DNA of 64,000 nucleotides from Phanerochaete sordida (lineage: Eukaryota; Basidiomycota; Agaricomycetes; Polyporales; Phanerochaetaceae), in assembly GCA_019973155.2 (NCBI GenBank), contig BPQB01000110.1, positions 1 through 64,000 on the forward strand, read 5' to 3'. The translations under genes and the position numbers were made by a program. The notes under the pieces are model-generated. The model made no database searches and was not told the origin of the DNA. It saw nothing but the letters and a program-made list of their open reading frames with translations. Below are positions 22,842 through 34,228 of the stretch, piece by piece. The number at the start of each line of letters is the position of its first letter. The first letter of the stretch is position 1.

Positions 22842-22963
22842 TCTGATAGACGGGATGGGCTAGGGTGGTGGACGGCTCGGACGGGTTGAAGCACGATGGG
22901 ATCGAAGTGACCGAGCTGGACACCCTCGACTTGACTGGCCGACGAGACCCATGAGCCCTCGAG

Positions 22964-22971
22964 CTTTTATA
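22964..22971 (-). promoter_or_regulatory. TATA box of the sesquiterpene synthase gene
   Basis: TATAAAAG on the minus strand, 123 bases upstream of the ATG at 22841. Confidence 0.6.
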
Positions 22972-23559
22972 CGCCAACCTCACCCAAGAGCCCATGGCTG
23001 CGTGTGCCGAAAGCTTGCTTTTCCAGCGGCTCATTTGAGCATAATGCTACCTCGGAATGCCGCTATCAAATCGGTGACCGTGCCGTGGCCGCCCGCTGAG
23101 AACGTCAAGCTCGCGTAGCTGCGCAAGAAGTTGCTGAATATTGCCTGGATTAGCCCTGGTCCCCGACAATATTCGAACAGCAGTGCACTTGCCTCAAAAC
23201 CAAGATGCGCGCCACAGGGCCGAGTCAGGCGCGTCGACTCGCATCTGTCGTTCATGGTCAGGGCCGAGCGGTGCCACAAAGCGAGGTCCCTGCGACCGCC
23301 GCCGACACCATTGGACGCTCATACGAGAGTCGGTTGATGCAAGAAGGGCTCGTGCACATGGGCCCAACGTATGAGCCCCAGTGTCCGCTCGCTACGGCCT
23401 TCTGCTGAGACGGTATCAGAAAAGGGCCCCACCAGGGATTTACCTAAAGAACCTGCCTTGACCATGCGCCGGATACTGTACGCAGCAATCGTACGATGCC
23501 ATCCAAAGGATTCCTGTAAAAATCAGGAATACGCACGTCCTTCGCGGTGAAATGAAAAG

Positions 23560-23800
23560 ACTCACGGTTCGACGCCTGTCTGTGCTCGTGGACTTGTCTA
23601 TCTTGTGACTCACCCTGGACTCTGTATCGGCGCGTGCTCGGGTTCTGCCTCTGCTAGACATCAAAGTCATAGACTCGCAGTTGACGGTCTCGGACAGCAG
23701 TTCGGCCCTGACGTCTTCGAAGTAGACTTCGTATATCGCGGGCGGCTTCGCGATGACGAGTGGGTCGGTCGTGAATTTCTGACCCTCAGGCAATTCTAGA
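23560..23800 (-). pseudogene. Truncated copy of the MYND-family gene
   Basis: The minus strand encodes KFTTDPLVIAKPPAIYEVYF, then HKIDKSTSTDRRRT, matching residues 20-90 of both MYND-family proteins. Similarity stops within the first ankyrin repeat, with no SEC-C-like or MYND part downstream. The upstream flank is also shared with the intact copy at 19442-21135, so it arose by segmental duplication followed by 3' loss. Confidence 0.85.
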
Positions 23801-24084
23801 AGGCACAGACGGCATTATCTTTGGCCTAAAATCTACAACAAAATTCAGTGAGCATTTTGAGGTGCAGTCCGTGCAGGTCGTGGTCATGACAGGGTATGAG
23901 CGGAAGCAAAGCAAAGAGGTGAAGACGTGACACGCGCCGCGTGACGTTCCGTAGCATTCTGTGACACCAATTGCGGTCACGCTTTGCGGGGACGGGACAC
24001 TCTCGTTCGGAACCTTCAACGTTCACCTCGCCTTTTCCGCCGACCTCTCCTCCACGAACCTAGGCGGTCCGACGACGAGGCGCC

Positions 24085-24579
24085 ATGTTCGCCACTCTCG
24101 TCCGTCTCTCCAAAGCCTCGCGAAAGCCGCTCTCGCCGAAGCGCGGTAACAAGGACTTCTACAAGGGTCCGTGGTCCTGCTCCGTCTCCGCATACGGCGA
24201 GCTCACGCATGACATTCCGCTCAGGCACACGTCAAGCTGTTCTCCCTGGCGGGCCGCGCACAGGCGCGCCTGGTGAGCATGTGGTGAGGGGCAAGGCCAA
24301 GTACCGCCTGGTGGACGAGAAGGTGCGGTACTTTGTCGCACCGCCGATTGAGGATATCGTTGCGTGTCCGGTGCGTCCCAGCAGTCTTCTTTACTGCTAC
24401 CTGTCCTGACACTGGATGTATGCGCTGTGTAGCTGAAGGCATACGTCCACGTGGACGTCAAGCACACGAAGAGGCAGGAACGCGAAGTCCTCGGAAAGCT
24501 ACCGCACGGAGGTCTGAACGGCGCACACCTACTCTCGCTCGCCGCCAAGCAAACCGAAGAGGTTGCTTCGACTGCATAG
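24085..24579 (+). CDS. MRPL27: Mitochondrial large-subunit ribosomal protein mL41
   Basis: Three exons: 24085-24166, 24225-24370, 24433-24579 (124 aa). It is a component of the mitochondrial 54S large ribosomal subunit. The diagnostic N-terminal block is SPKRGNKDFYKGTR, followed by GAPGEHV, a basic strand and EKVRYFVAPPIEDI. The short basic leader before KRGNK suits mitochondrial targeting. Length and motif order agree with fungal Mrpl27/mL41. The junction FYKG/TRQ is continuous only after removal of the first intron (58 bases). It stands alone between unrelated genes. Confidence 0.85.
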
Positions 24580-25537
24580 ATTGCTAGCACAGTCACGTAC
24601 CACGCCACCATGCCAGGCTAATATGCCCTACACGCTGCCACCCTGGTACTTCCGCCCCACCGTCAGCCACCTACATCGCCGTCGAAGAATGCACAAAGTC
24701 CTCACTATCCTACCCTAGCAAAGGACACTCCGGGGCCTTGTCAGCGCAGCGCCGGCTCGGAGACACACAGCGGACGTGTATTTGAACATACCTTCAGACG
24801 CGCGCGACGTAGTCGCAGGCAGTCTCCGACATATCAAGTAGACATCCTTTTCTACATGCACAACCAATCCATGTCACTGCAGATTGCGCAATAGCTCTTC
24901 CGAGTGCTCCGTACCAGTCCGCGAAGGTCGACTATCTCTGGACTGAGGTAGGCTTCGACCCGGGTTCTGAAATTCGCTGACGCATGTCATGCCTATCTCG
25001 ACGTCGGCTTGAAGGATCGACAGAAGATGTGATAGATGTAATCGCCAGCTAAGAACCCTGAGTAAAGTCATCGCGGTGCGCGGTCTCTCGCGTGCACGTG
25101 AGCGCATATTCTCTACACTCGATTTCGCACTGCGGTCCTCCTTCAGCAACCCCACAACATTTCCCACTTCTTCCGCGCACAGCCATGTTCTACCTGCACG
25201 TGTAATTGCCAGAGGGCCTTAACCAATTTGCTGCGCAAGTAGGGCGAGCGAGCAGGCCGAAACGCCTGGCGCCGTCACGTCCTGCTCTGCCTCGATCTGA
25301 CCGTCACCGTTGCTTACTCCTTCCACCCTCGGCTTCGCATGCATTGATTCGCAGCCCTCTCGCGTCATGCGACGCTAGGAGATGCTCACGCCAGCCAGTT
25401 GGTAATCCCTCTGCTCGTCATGTGACACGTACGCGCCAGTCTCATACTTAAGGGGCACTGCGACTCGGCTTCAGAGCATCAGCTCTCTTAGACACCCTCT
25501 CCTCCCCCACCACCTCTCCAAAACACACACAGCAACG
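24580..25537. other. Intergenic region of about 960 bases
   Basis: 3' flank of mL41 and promoter region of the peroxiredoxin gene, including a pyrimidine-rich leader (25493-25530). I see no gene or repeat. Confidence 0.5.
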
Positions 25538-26270
25538 ATGGTCAACGTCAAGGTCGGCGACGTCGTCCCCACTGGCAAGTTCGCCACCGTCTACTACACG
25601 CCCGAGCTCGAGTCGCACGCCGCGTGCGGTGCCCGTACGTCGCCCCCCGAGGCCGAGGATCTGCGCACGCTGACCCCTCGCGCATCTAGCCTCGAAGCTG
25701 ACCACCGACGCCTTCAAGGGCAAGAAGGTCGTCATCTTCGCCGTCCCCGGCGCGTTCACGGTACGTGTATCATCTCCAGCCGCCGCGCGACCGCGCGCTG
25801 ACCCCGCGCGCCAGCCCTCGTGCCACGCCAACCACCTGCCGCCGTACTCGGAGAAGTACGCCGAGTTCAAGGCGAAGGGCGTCGACGCCGTCTACGTCCT
25901 CTCCGTCAACGACCCCTTCGTGCTCAGCGGCTGGACGCGTGTCCAGGGCGTCGCTGACAAGGTGCGCGGTAATGATTCCTCGACGTACGCAGATGCTGAT
26001 GGCGCTTTAGATTATCCCCCTGACCGACCTTGACGGTGCGTGGTCGAAGGAGCTAGGCCTCATCGTCGACCTCAGCGGTGCCGGTATCGGCCTCGGCGTG
26101 CGCACCACGCGCTACGCGCTCGTCCTCGATGACCTCAAGGTCAAGTACGTCGGTGTAAGTACCCTTCCCCATGTCCTGGCGCCCGTTTGCTCACCTAAAT
26201 CGTGCAGGTTGAGGAGGACCCGACTCAGGTCACCGTCTCCGGTGCCGACGCCGTCCTCGCTGCTCTCTGA
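25538..26270 (+). CDS. Peroxiredoxin, Prx5/AHP1-like
   Basis: Five exons: 25538-25634, 25690-25760, 25815-25961, 26011-26154, 26208-26270 (173 aa, typical length). It is a thiol peroxidase that reduces hydrogen and alkyl peroxides. The active-site block VPGAFTPSCHANH carries the peroxidatic cysteine at residue 59 with the P-x3-T-x2-C pattern; the codons of T and C are joined across intron 2. Further family features are VYVLSVNDPFVLSGW, the catalytic-loop arginine in GVRTTRYALV, and a C-terminal VSGADAVLAAL helix. C30 is a candidate second redox cysteine. There is no C-terminal SKL-type peroxisome signal (it ends AAL), so it is probably cytosolic. Confidence 0.95.
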
Positions 26271-26715
26271 ATAGAATGTGTACCTAGAAGATCTGTAGCA
26301 AGTAGACTGTAAGCATATCGGAACTGGAGTGAATTGGAATCATTTGTGCTTTACGTCGTGGTACTGGTCAGTTAAGTTCGCAGCGCTCAATATTGTATCT
26401 CGCGCGCTGCAGTGGTGTCACCTTTCTTTGCCGCAGCTTAGGACCATTTTGTTCCCCACTGGGCACGAGGGTGCCCCTTCGAATTCACATTGGGTCTCGA
26501 TGCCTCCAAATTGGGGTCAATCGAGGCGAACTGCCTTCGGCGCTTCTCTTGCAGCTCGTCTTCGTTCGCGTCACCATCTCAACCTCTACTCAACCTCCAA
26601 GAGGCTGGTAGGTTTTTAAGCTATCTAGGTATCAACAGCTGAGCGAGTGCTTGAAGCATCACACAGGTACACTGCTCTGGGCATCCTATAGCGCATTGTG
26701 CACTTGTGTACAGTA
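26271..26715. other. Intergenic region
   Basis: 3' flank of peroxiredoxin and promoter of the next F-box gene. Bases 26655-26715 resemble 30310-30375, the region just before the paralogue at 30376 (shared GCATCACACAGG and CAGTAATG). Confidence 0.55.
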
Positions 26716-28053
26716 ATGTCGGGGTGAGGCAGTTTGGGCCCATGGCCGTCACTCCTAGCTCACAGTACGACTCGCAGGAAAACGATTCATGACGCGCCTC
26801 AGGAAATCGTGGACCGCATCATTAGCTGGCTGTGCTGGGACAAGAAAGCTCTCAAAGCATGTGCCTTGACGCATCGCGCGTGGACGCGCGCCAGCCAGAA
26901 ATACCTTCACGACAGCCAAACGTTCAATTGGCAAGACGGCGAAGTCCCAGTCTCGGAACAGTACTCGAATCCGGAGATCGCGTCGATGGTTCGCTCAATG
27001 TTCCTCGCTGAGCCACCATCTCCAACCTACGATCCCGAAGCGTGGGCCCTGCTGTCGCGTTTCCCGCGCGTCACGAAGCTCACGATCTCATGTGCGGACT
27101 GGTACTCCACGGCGGAAGACCGCGATAGAATGCACGATGCGTTTGGCCAGGTGACGAAACTGTGTCTTATTGGCTGCACTTGGCAGCACGGCCACGACTT
27201 CGTCTACTTCCTGTCCGCATTCCCGAACGTCTCGGACCTCCGGATCATAGACCCCAACATACCCTCGGCGCAGTGTATGGATCTGGTGTCTTATCCGAGG
27301 CAGAAGACCGGCACCATCCCGGGGTCAGCACTGCGCATCTTGAGGATCAGCTGGGACGACTCTTCGGGAGGTTTCGACGAGGTGGACATGCACGAGCTAG
27401 TCGGTCCCTGGCTGTCACACTTCCCATCTGTCGTCCCCGAAGGGCTCCACTTCGAGTGGTCGTCCTCGCACGGATGGTCTGCCTTTCCCGCCTGCATACG
27501 CGCCATAGGCCCCGCGCTGGACCGGCTCGACGTGTCCTTCCTGGACAATGAGCCAGCGCCAGGTGCGCCCGTTTGTCACCTCTAAGCATGCCAACCCCTG
27601 ACGCAGTGGCATCCAGCCGATTTCGGGCTCGACTACTGCACACAGCTGTGTACCATCTCGATCAAGGGCATCTGCTGGGAGTCTCCTTTCTACGGCTCCA
27701 GGCGCACCGTCCCGGACTACTCCTGGGTCCCGCGCATGCTCGCCCAGATCCGCTCTCCCCATATGAATACCGTCCACCTCGGCCTCAGCGTCAGAGAGCT
27801 TCCTGACCTGGAGCGCATCGACCTCAAGCACGTCAGCACCATACTCTGCGGAGCGCACCTCGCGGGCGCAGCGATCATCCTGTCCTTCCCGCCGTTCGTC
27901 TTCCGCCTGCCCGGAAATCATCAGACTGCGCCGTTCCTTGCGCAAGTGCTCGCCGGACTGGAAACCGTATGCTCCCAGGGGCGTGTCGCGCTCGTGATGG
28001 AGGGAAATCCGTTGAGCACCGCGATGCCAGTTCCCAGCCGATCCAGTGTATAG
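26716..28053 (+). CDS. F-box-like protein, family 2, copy 1
   Basis: Three exons: 26716-26723 (eight bases, ATGTCGGG), 26778-27562, 27617-28053 (409 aa). The F-box-like motif is at the N-terminus: PQEIVDRIISWL, then KALKACALTHRAWTRASQ. The remainder is alternating leucine/valine-rich segments (RVTKLTISCADW, NVSDLRIID, LDRLDVSFLDN), a degenerate LRR array. The second exon has exactly the same length (785) as in the copy at 30376-31701, and the micro-exon start is shared by three family members, which confirms it. It is likely an SCF substrate receptor by analogy; the target is unknown. The 3' flank is also duplicated after the copy at 30376. Confidence 0.8.
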
Positions 28054-28366
28054 GCACGCACCACCATATGCATCATTCGTTGCCGTTGTTCACGTTGGAT
28101 CCTCCATCGGGGAGAGTGCTTGCACGTATCGTAGTATTGACAGTCACTTCTCCGCTCATGGCATAGAATATTTGGAGCGCAGCTCTCTTGCTGAAGCTTC
28201 CGTCGGAGCACTCAGAGCAGCGACGCGGTGGTGGGTTCACCAGGTCCGCGGTGTCAGAGGTCCTGACCTTCACGCGTCATGTCCAGGCAAATTCATTTGT
28301 TTCCGCACTCAGTACTCAACCACGATCTGTACCCCTAGCCTCGGAAAATATTTACTAACTTCCAAC
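28054..28366. other. Intergenic, duplicated 3' flank
   Basis: Bases 28054-28175 resemble 31702-31830 downstream of F-box copy 2 (shared CATTCGTTGCCGTTG-like and GCACGTATCGTA-like segments). The rest is the promoter of MYND copy 2. Confidence 0.6.
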
Positions 28367-30054
28367 ATGTCTGATAGGGCGGGTGCCTGTCATCCATGCT
28401 TGCCGCAATCCCTCCTGGATCAATTCAAGGCAGACCCTCTTGTGACTGCGAAGCCGTCCGCGATTTACGCAGACTATTTCGAAAAAGTCAGGAGCAAGAT
28501 GCTCTCGAAGAAGCTCAGCTGCGAAGCATCTCCTGTCATGCCTAGCAGTGACGACACACCAGCGCCCCGAAGCATGGATCCCAGAATCTTCGACAAGATA
28601 GACAAGTTCACGAGCGCGGACAAGCGTTCGTCTCTTCATCTCGCAGCAAAGCAAGCCGACATTCCTTTCGCGTACGAATGCATTCGCATCGGCACTGCTA
28701 TAGACTACAAGGACGCGCATGGTATCACTGCGCTGCTACTTGCGTGCATGGCGATACGCTCAACAAAGGCTATCAAAGAACTACTCAAAGTCACGGGCAG
28801 GCCCCCTCCCGATTCTCCAGCCGGCCGCGCCCTCAGCGACCAGTTCCTCGATGACGAGGCCTCCAGGCTTCTGCGCATTGCTACACTCCTTGTGGAGCAA
28901 CACGCCGACGTCAATGTCTCTGCCGACAACGAGACACCGCTAGGGGTCGCCGCCGAGGCTGCCTGCCGGCCCCTCGTTGAGCTACTCCTCCGCCACGGGG
29001 CCCGCCCCATCGCAGTCGGCAAGCCAGGTGCCCCGCTATTCCGCTCTGCGAACCAACGCTCGCGGTACAACGCGCTCGTGCGCACGACGCAGGCGAGTGT
29101 GCCGCGCCCCGCGCGCCCATGCCCATGCTGGTCTGGCGCCCTCCTCGCCGACTGCCACGCCGCGCGTGCGCAGCCGTACCCACCGTCCTTCCTCTGCCGC
29201 TGCGGCCGCAGCCTCACGTACGAGCGCTGCTGCATGCGCCGCGAGTTCAGGATGGAGGAGCAGTGGTGCGCCGAGGACGACTGGCTCCAGCCCGTCGAGG
29301 TCCGCCGCGTCCCGCTCCCCGCTACGGACGACGCGTTCCGCGCTGGCCTCACGAAGAACCGCCAGATGCTCGCCGCGGGCGCGCAGGTCCCCGGCTACCT
29401 CGAATCCCTACAGGACAAGATGGCCGGCTTCTGGCAGGCTATGTTCCGCGACATGCCACCGGATATCATGGACCCCGCCTTCTTGTATGCGCTCGGCCAA
29501 GTCGACTTTGCCCCGCGGTGCGTGGCGCTCACCTGTCTCGCTGCTGTCCGCTGACCAGACCGCAGGCTCTGGGGGCGCGGTCTGAGCAAGGTCGAGGCCA
29601 AGAAGCGCATGGACGAGTGGAACGCGGCCGTCGACAAGTACATCGCTCTCGGCACGGACGAACGCGACCGCTTTACCATCGAGCTGATGTCCAAGATCGG
29701 CATGAACGGCGGCGCGCTGCACAAAGAGTGCGATCTTTGCTTCAAGGTCGAGAACCGCGACTTTGTGGGTAAGTTGAAGTGCTGCAGCAGCTGCAAGATT
29801 GTAAGTAGCCTCGTACATCCTGTTTCTTCGGCTACTGATACAGGGAAAAGATTGTGTATTGCAGTTCAGAGTGCCAGGTCGCGGACTGGCCGCGGCACAA
29901 GGCCGAATGCAAAACAAAATCGCGGAAGGAGCAGGAGCTGAAGGCGCAGAACGTTATGGAGTACGTCGTCAACGAACAAACCAGGGAGGCAGCGGAGATG
30001 GACGTTGACGAGCTCGCGGCTGCGCTGCAAGCGTCACGCATGCTGCCGGGGTAG
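28367..30054 (+). CDS. Ankyrin / SEC-C-like / MYND-finger protein, copy 2
   Basis: Three exons: 28367-29517, 29566-29800, 29851-30054 (529 aa). The layout is the same as in copy 1: ankyrin-like repeats, CRCGRSLTYERCC, then the MYND finger CDLCFKVENRDFVG ... CCSSCKIIVYCSSECQ ... HKAEC. The exon 3 acceptor is GGGAAAAG at 29850, different from copy 1, but it yields the same MYND spacing. It lies between F-box copies 1 and 2 and is inverted relative to copy 1, which is 7.2 kb away. Proteins of this plan are frequent in polypores; the function is not known. Confidence 0.85.
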
Positions 30055-30375
30055 TTAGTGGAATATGGTGGAGGATAACTCCTTTCGTCCGATATTTGGT
30101 TCCATTTCCCTCCTAATAAAGGTGCCACTTGTATTTTGCGCAAATATCTGAAGATCGCAGTCCCAAATACGGATCATTGCGGGCAAATTATGGCCACTCC
30201 GGGCGCTTCCAATTTTTTTGGTTCTCTCCGACTTGCTACCATCTCGTCTTGCGACAGGCTGGTATATAGTTCCTTCTAGCCGGCTGTCCATTTAAAAGCT
30301 CACCGAAACTTTTGCATCACACAGGCACCTTGCTCTGCAAATCGTACAGCGTACCGTTTTTTTTTTTTTTCAGTA
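30055..30375. other. Intergenic region with T-run
   Basis: 3' flank of MYND copy 2 and promoter of F-box copy 2. A run of 14 T lies at 30357-30370, just before CAGTAATG; its length may make the region unstable. No gene is seen. Confidence 0.6.
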
Positions 30376-31701
30376 ATGCTGGGGTGAGGCTGTTCGGGAC
30401 TGTGGCCACTTCCTCGCTCACAGTCCCACGCGTAGGAAAACTATCCATGACGTGCCCCAAGAGATCCTCGACCGCATCATCAGCTGCTTGTGCTGGGAAG
30501 ATGAGGCTCTCAAAGCATGTGCCTTGACACATCGCGCGTGGACGCGCGCAAGTCAGAAATACCTCCACGACAGCCAAACATTTAATTGGCAAGACGGCGA
30601 AGTCCCAGTCCCGGAACAGTACTCGAACCCGGAGATCGCGTCGATGGTTCGCTCAATGTTCCTCGCTGAGCCACCATCCCCAACCTACGATCCCGAGGCG
30701 TGGGCCCTGCTCGCGCGTTTTCCGCGCGTCACGGAACTCAGGATCTCCTGCGCGGAGTGGTACTCCACCGCAGAAGACCGCGACAGGATGCATGCTGCAT
30801 TTGGCCAGGTCACGAGCCTGTCACTGAGCGGTTGCACCTGGCAGCACGGCCACGACCTCGTGTACTTTCTGTCCGCCTTCCCGAATGTCACAGACCTCGA
30901 GATCTCAGACTCCAGCCTCCCCTCCGCGCGGTGCATGGACCTCGCATCCTATCCGCGGCAGAAAATCGACACCATCCCGGGTTCTGCGCTACGCACCTTG
31001 AGCATCAGCTGGGACGACTCTACGTCCGATTTTGACGAGGTGGACATGCACGAGCTGGTCGGCCCCTGGCTGGCGCATTTTCCGTCCGTCGTGCCTGAAG
31101 GGCTCCGCTTCAAGTGGTCGTCGTCGCATCGATGGTCTGCCTTCCCCGCCTGCATACGCGCCATAGGTCCTGTGCTGGACCGGCTCGACGTGTCCTTCCT
31201 GGACAACGATCCAGCTCCAGGTACGCCCTTTGCCTAGTAATAGCACCTTCGCCCCTAATAAAGCGACATCCAGCCGATTTCGGGCTGGACCAATGTACAC
31301 AGCTGCGTACCATCTCGATTGGATGCATCTGCTACAAGTCACCCTTCGACAAGCACAGACACCCCGCCCCGGACTACTCCTGGGTCCCGCGCATGCTCTC
31401 CCAGGTCCGCTCACCGCACATCCACACCGTCCACCTCGGCCTCAGCGTCAGAAAGCTCCCTGACCTGGAGCGCCTCGACTTCAAGCACGTCGACACCATA
31501 CTCTGTGGGGCACGCTTCGCACGGGCAGTGGTCATCCTGTCCTTCCCGCCCTTTGTCTTCCGCGTGTCCGAAAATCCCGAGAACGTACGATTTCTCTCGC
31601 AGGCGTTCGCTGGGCTGGAGACCGTATGCTCCCAGGGGCGGATCGCGGCTATGGTGGAAGGATATCCGTTGAGTACGGCGTTACTGTTTCCCAGCTTGTA
31701 G
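30376..31701 (+). CDS. F-box-like protein, family 2, copy 2
   Basis: Three exons: 30376-30383 (ATGCTGGG), 30436-31220, 31274-31701 (406 aa). F-box-like PQEILDRIISCL and KACALTHRAWTRASQ, then LRR-like segments. It is very close to copy 1 (26716-28053) across both coding exons and in the promoter just upstream; differences cluster in the LRR strands (for example RVTELRISCAEW, NVTDLEISDSS). That pattern is what diversification of a binding surface would give, though I have not measured substitution rates. The role as an SCF adaptor is inferred. Confidence 0.8.
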
Positions 31702-32081
31702 GCATGCTCCGCAATATCATGCTTCATTCCAATGCCGTTGCGTATCGCAGCGTATGCCGGGCCCTTGATCGCTGAGAATGGTTACTGTACACGTATAATG
31801 ATATTTACCGTAGCTTTTCTGCTCATGATAAAAAATAGACAACCTGCCTGAATTCTGCGTCTTCGAAGGCCGAGGAAGCCGCGTACTCAAGAACATGTTG
31901 AGGGGAAACCGTACTGTTTTGTCACGGATGCATGCCAAAACCCGCCTGGGCGCTTAGAACTCAGGCCTTGGCTCCTGCCATCATCTCCTCATTTTGGTCA
32001 GTCGGTTACACGACCTCAAGGGCCGTCATATAGCTCACGAAGCCGCTCATGCAGCTTCTGGTAGTGCTCACATTCTGAGCG
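31702..32081. other. Intergenic region
   Basis: The left part (to about 31830) is the flank shared with copy 1; the rest is promoter of the third copy. No gene is seen. Confidence 0.5.
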
Positions 32082-33531
32082 ATGGCCGGGGTCGGAAGCA
32101 CGCCCACGCGTAGGTGAGTGTTGGCGCGTGCGCTTCGGTCGGGCCCTGTCCTGAGTCTCGCTCCCAGAAAAACTATATACGACCTGCCTCAGGAGATGTT
32201 GGACCGCGTCATTGGCTTTATCCCGGATAGCGAGTCTCTGAAGGCGTGTGCCCTGACGCATCGCGCGTGGACGCGGGCGAGCCAGGAGCACCTCCATGCG
32301 AAACGGCGATACTCCTGGATGGACAGCAAGTTCGAGATAGAGCCGACACAGTACTCAAATCCCGACATAGCTGCACTTGTGCGGACCCTAGAGCTCTCGT
32401 CACCTCCCCCTCCGAGCGAAAATCGGGGTGCATGGGAGGTGCTCGCACGCTTCACACGCGCCACTCGTCTCGAGGTCACCTACCTGGACTGGGTATACTG
32501 TTTCCAGGAAGAGCGCGACTACTTGTCCGCAACATTCGGACATATAACACACTTGTCGCTCACCGACTGCATCTGGCGCTGCAGCGAGGACTTCGTGTAC
32601 TTCCTCACCGCATTCCCGCATGTCACAGGACTTCGCCTCAAGGACTGTGTTGTGCTGCCCGTCGACGAGTACAAGGTCCTGGATGATTATCCGCGCCAGA
32701 CGATCGATGCCTTTCCAGCAGCCGCACTGCGGAAGTTGAACGTGGAGATGAGTTTCCCTCTAGTGCAGTTCACGGAATTCAATCCACTCGAGTTCATCGA
32801 CGCTTGGGTTTCACGCTTTCCAGGCGTGGTACCTAAGGAACTCCGGTTCGTGTGGGCCTCCACGATAGGATTCGGCATCCTGCCAGAGTATTTACGCGTC
32901 ATGGGCCCTGTGCTGCGAGAGCTGGACATCAAGCACGGAGGCGGGAGCAGCGACTGTGGTTTGTTTCTCATCTGGCTGTCATCCAAATCCCGTTCTAATG
33001 ATCAAATTCTCAGACGACTTCGGCCTCGAGACATGTACGAGCCTGCGCCACCTCGTGGTACGCGGTTTGTGCAGCCCTGGATGGCCCGGAGACGTCAAGC
33101 CTCGCAGTTTTACCTGGGTCCCTCGCATGCTTTCCCAATTGCGATCATCTTACCTGGAGACCGTTCGGCTGGACATCGACGTGGAACTCTTGCCGGAGCT
33201 CTACGCTCTCGACTTTACGAAGATCGACTCCATCCTCAGTGGGCCGCATTCCGGATGCATCAAACACGTCACCATCGCCATTTCCCCGTACATGTTCCGG
33301 TCCGCATTTGATTCCCAGAACTTGGCTTCAGAGGAGTTCTTCTCACGCGGGGGCACGGAGTTCGTGACTTTCATCGTGGATCATATGCAAGGCCTCCGGA
33401 AACTTGGGAAACTCCGCATTGTGGCCAGCGGACATCCTCTCAGTACAATCCGCTTGACACCGGACGGAGATATCTTTCCTCCTGCGTCCGCAACCCCCCT
33501 TCATATCGGCGATTTTGTTTCAGGATGGTGA
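32082..33531 (+). CDS. F-box-like protein, family 2, copy 3 (diverged)
   Basis: Three exons: 32082-32113, 32168-32958, 33014-33531 (446 aa). The first exon is 32 bases rather than eight and adds MAGVGSTPTR before the shared KTIYDLPQEMLDRVIGF. KACALTHRAWTRASQEHL completes the F-box-like motif; the LRR-like tail is longer than in copies 1 and 2 (ends HIGDFVSGW). The second intron uses donor GTTTGT, acceptable in this genome, and joins to DDFGLETCTSLRHLV, the same junction as DFGLDQCTQLRT in copy 2. It is clearly an older duplicate. Function inferred as for the family. Confidence 0.8.
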
Positions 33532-34228
33532 TAAATATAACACCTATCGTTTGAAGCCAAACCTTTCCTTCGCGTGTCTCTAACGAATCGGAGCAGGTGG
33601 GCGGGCATGTAGAAAGGTTCGTCCCACGCCAGCATAACTCAAGAAATTATGGCTCAATTGACGAAGTAGAATTTTCGTACCTTATGTTCTCCCCAGTCAA
33701 ATACTGAGCGACGCCAGTAGGTATGCATCCGCAATTATCGCCGTGCTTCAGCCATGCGCTGGTAGCTTGTAAGGAAGAAGTGCTATCCTCGTCAGAGCGC
33801 AAAGATCTTACTATCCCCTAGAAGTGTTACGCTCTTTGACGTGCACTTCATCGCGGCACAGATTGATATCCGATTCCGTTGCAGGCGACCCGCAAGACGA
33901 AGTATGCTACGGGCACCGTCACCTCCATTCATTGACGTACGGACCCTGACCAGTCCCGGAGTCGAGACTGCGTTATACATGGTCAGAGGTTCCCCGGTGT
34001 TCGGTGCTCCCACTCGTCCGTCTCCAGGTAATTGAGATCGCTATCTATCAGTCTGGCAGTCATGAGAGACTACTGACGACGATGTGCGCCATATTGCCGA
34101 TCTGCGAACAGTGCAGTGCGAACATGCATGCTGCGTTCCATGCCAGCGCTTGGGCGTTCGTATGAATATGCCTATGGGCTCGCGTTCGCCCGTCCCACCG
34201 CTCACGTAGTCACACTCACCTGCCCATC
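33532..34228. other. Intergenic region of about 700 bases
   Basis: 3' flank of F-box copy 3 and promoter of protein B. Open frames here are short and without features. Confidence 0.5.

Larger units (their letters stand above)
22842..24084. other. Intergenic region with a gene relic
   Basis: Contains the terpene synthase promoter, the truncated MYND-gene fragment at 23560-23800 with its duplicated upstream flank (to about 23940), and the promoter of the mL41 gene. Bases 23031-23420 have open frames on both strands without recognised features. Confidence 0.5.
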
